From NCBI RefSeq assembly GCF_000167195.1, contig NZ_AADV02000012.1, positions 1-42,694 of the forward strand: a stretch of DNA of 42,694 nucleotides, given 5' to 3'. This document shows positions 41,259 to 42,694 of this stretch, piece after piece. The notes under the pieces were generated by a model. The model worked only from the letters and a program-made list of their open reading frames with translations, made no database searches and had not been told where the DNA came from. The stretch comes from Crocosphaera watsonii WH 8501. Lineage in GTDB: Bacteria; Cyanobacteriota; Cyanobacteriia; Cyanobacteriales; Microcystaceae. The position numbers and the translations under genes are program-made. How positions within the stretch are numbered: position 1 is the first letter of the stretch; the number at the start of each line of letters is the position of its first letter.

Positions 41259-41374
41259 TGGTCTATCAAGTCTGATTTACCAAAGAAGCTAAAAAAGATG
41301 TTAATAAACTTAACCAAAAATTAAAGAAAAAACTAAAAAAAATTATTCAAGAAAGAATTTCTATCAATCCTTAA
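41258..41374 (+). pseudogene. RelE/Txe-like toxin, nonsense and truncated
   Basis: The frame reads MVYQV-stop-FTKEAKKDVNKLNQKL and continues to NP-stop at 41374. The sixth codon is TGA where CGA (Arg) is expected, and the C-terminal half with the catalytic strands is missing. It directly follows the antitoxin gene. Confidence 0.72.
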
Positions 41375-41420
41375 TTATTATGTCCCTACAAATCAATCAA
41401 TTAAATTGTTATCTGAAAAT

Positions 41421-42008
41421 TTAACCAAGATTACGCTTCTTGTTAAGTTTTCTTTTAAAAAATCCTCCAAATCCCAGAGCGGTTAAACTACCTAAAATGG
41501 TTAATGGTTCAGGTACAGTTTCCTTCGAGGTTTCGATATTAAATGACCATGTTTCAACGGCTGCTTGTGGGGGAACTGTATAGCTGAGCAAGTCAATAGT
41601 AATAGTATCATCAGTAAAAGAAATACCAGAGATTAAACTAGCATCCCCTGATGTCAAGGTCACACCTGTAATAATTCCAGGAGTATCTACCCAGTCAAGA
41701 TCAGACAAAATCCAAGTTGTGTCAGCACCTACACCTGATGTTACTCCTAGGTCGTAAATAATATCAAAAGAATCATTTTTGACATCAAGTTCAAGGCCAT
41801 TTGACCCGAAAGGTAAACTAAATTCAGTCCCTGGGTCAACAACCGTATCTGTTTCATCCAGGAATGTTCCAATACCAGCAGCAGTGAATTCTGCTCTGAC
41901 AGTATCACCCAGCAAAGCAGCTTGAGCAGGTGCATAAGCTACCATCAAACCACTAGAAGCAGCCACTGTTCCTAATGCAAGTTTAGTTAATCTATTCATC
42001 GAATGCAA
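41421..42008 (-). CDS. PEP-CTERM sorted protein
   Basis: 195 residues (192 from the likelier Met at 41999, MNRLTKLALG). A signal peptide (LALGTVAASSGLMVAYAPAQA) and a C-terminal VPEPLTILGSLTALGFGGFF plus KRKLNKKR are the two ends of an exosortase-processed protein. The middle is beta-rich with VDPGTEF, DLDWVDTPGIITGV. It is secreted and possibly part of the surface matrix; no binding partner is evident. Confidence 0.87.
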   Translation of the reverse strand: MHSMNRLTKLALGTVAASSGLMVAYAPAQAALLGDTVRAEFTAAGIGTFLDETDTVVDPGTEFSLPFGSNGLELDVKNDSFDIIYDLGVTSGVGADTTWILSDLDWVDTPGIITGVTLTSGDASLISGISFTDDTITIDLLSYTVPPQAAVETWSFNIETSKETVPEPLTILGSLTALGFGGFFKRKLNKKRNLG

Positions 42009-42172
42009 ATCCTCAAAATAAAATCTGTAAAATTACAAGATTAATCACTATATAAGAGCAAAATAACTCTTAAACTAGAATTAATCTAAAAATAGTTTTG
42101 AAAACGCTCCTATCCTCCCCCCCCGTTGATTTTGTCAAAGTATTGTCAACAAACTTAATATTTGCTTTAGGT

Positions 42173-42307
42173 TTAGGGTTGCTGGTCATCCTCTGGGGAT
42201 AGAGGTTTTTGTGCGGAGTGCCTAACATAGAGGATATGCACCGTTTGTTCAACGACGGTGAAAAGAATGCGGTAGGTGTTTTTGCCTTTACCGTAGACCC
42301 GGATTTC
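42173..42307 (-). pseudogene. RelE/ParE-type toxin fragment
   Basis: An open stretch reads EIRVYGKGKNTYRILFTVVE and on to HILYVRHSAQKPLSPEDDQQP before TAA; a TGA precedes it. It matches the C-terminal half of RelE/ParE toxins (YRILF..., VxILxVRHxA). No start codon and no antitoxin gene are beside it, so it is a remnant. The rest of 42009-42172 and 42308-42542 shows no gene; an 8-C run occurs near 42117-42124. Confidence 0.65.
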
Positions 42308-42542
42308 TCACAAATTAATTTGAAAGCCCAATCCAGAGATAAAAAATGATAATTTTTAGGACTAATAGAAATTTTGAATATAGATGAATAAAAAAATTGA
42401 CTTTGATTATCCAAAAATTGAGTTTAAGAGGGAATAATTATATTAACTTTTGATTTTCTCCACGATAAATAAGACTAAATGAAAGTATCAGTCAGTCAAC
42501 AACTTATGATAGATATCTTTTTTAAAAAACAACTTATTCTAC

Positions 42543-42694
42543 TTATCCAGTATTAGGAATAGTTTTAATTCCTTTGTTAGCAATAGACAAAATATCTTGA
42601 TAAGGACAAGCACTAGCTATAGCGATAATAATTCTTCTACAACTAATCTTTATTCTGGCTCCCAACTTAAGAAGATTTAGACGTATTCTTCCCA
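42543..42694 (-). pseudogene. IS1380-like transposase, C-terminal end (partial at window edge)
   Basis: The minus frame from the window edge reads IRLNLLKLGARIKISCRRII and on to ACPYQDILSIANK before a stop at 42543-42545, matching the C-terminal KIGARVKxSVRRIxIAxxSxxP block of IS1380-family transposases. Only about 50 residues are in view, so it is unclear whether the gene is complete beyond the edge. Confidence 0.6.

Noticed and set aside
42070-42414. A 114-residue minus-strand frame
   Set aside because: It overlaps the RelE/ParE fragment in another frame; composition is low in structure and no motif is seen, while the toxin fragment reads well.

Overview
The window looks like the chromosome of a unicellular, AT-rich cyanobacterium that is heavily loaded with mobile DNA, most like the Crocosphaera/Cyanothece group. 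The evidence is a class II fructose-/sedoheptulose-bisphosphatase of cyanobacterial type, a tRNA-Leu(UAA) gene split by a group I intron, many GCGATCGC (HIP1) octamers, two PEP-CTERM proteins, and a TRAP transporter pair like the cyanobacterial Gtr system. The genus is an inference; no rRNA or other marker is present.

Layout. 1-2750: a partial minus-strand gene, a structured RNA (possibly 6S), glpX on the minus strand, then split trnL-UAA followed after only 30 nt by coaD. 2824-3482: a vapBC-type toxin-antitoxin pair. 3495-6129: one complete IS (copy A) joined to an inverted fragment of a second copy (B), which cuts into a DUF559-type nuclease gene. 6441-10288: a secreted DUF2330 protein and a Wzc-like polysaccharide co-polymerase/BY-kinase. 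10300-11745: an IsrB element, a compact RuvC-only relative of IscB/Cas9 with a likely omega-RNA just upstream. 11775-24345: mostly housekeeping genes: murJ, a lipoprotein pair, a membrane-anchored coiled-coil/BRCT protein, the dctQM TRAP permeases, hrcA, a rhodanese, two tandem paralogues of unknown function (the first with two stop codons), and rplU-rpmA. 24615-31080: a broken membrane/ATPase locus and a second truncated ATPase gene interrupted by IS copy C. 31081-34430: an IS630 element, a PEP-CTERM gene and a RelE-type toxin-antitoxin pair. 34555-37200: a MITE-like palindrome and a group II intron with a decayed reverse transcriptase. 37219-42694: YciI, small unknown genes, a broken Uma2 gene, hflX with an apparently non-canonical start downstream of ykgJ, broken toxin genes, a PEP-CTERM gene, and the tail of an IS1380-like transposase.

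The strongest leads are the IsrB/omega-RNA locus; the IS family that carries a divergent accessory gene and repeats one 21-nt palindrome at both ends and in its central promoter; and hflX, which has a perfect Shine-Dalgarno but only AUC at the start position. The number of genes broken by single substitutions or small indels points to ongoing reductive decay driven by mobile elements.
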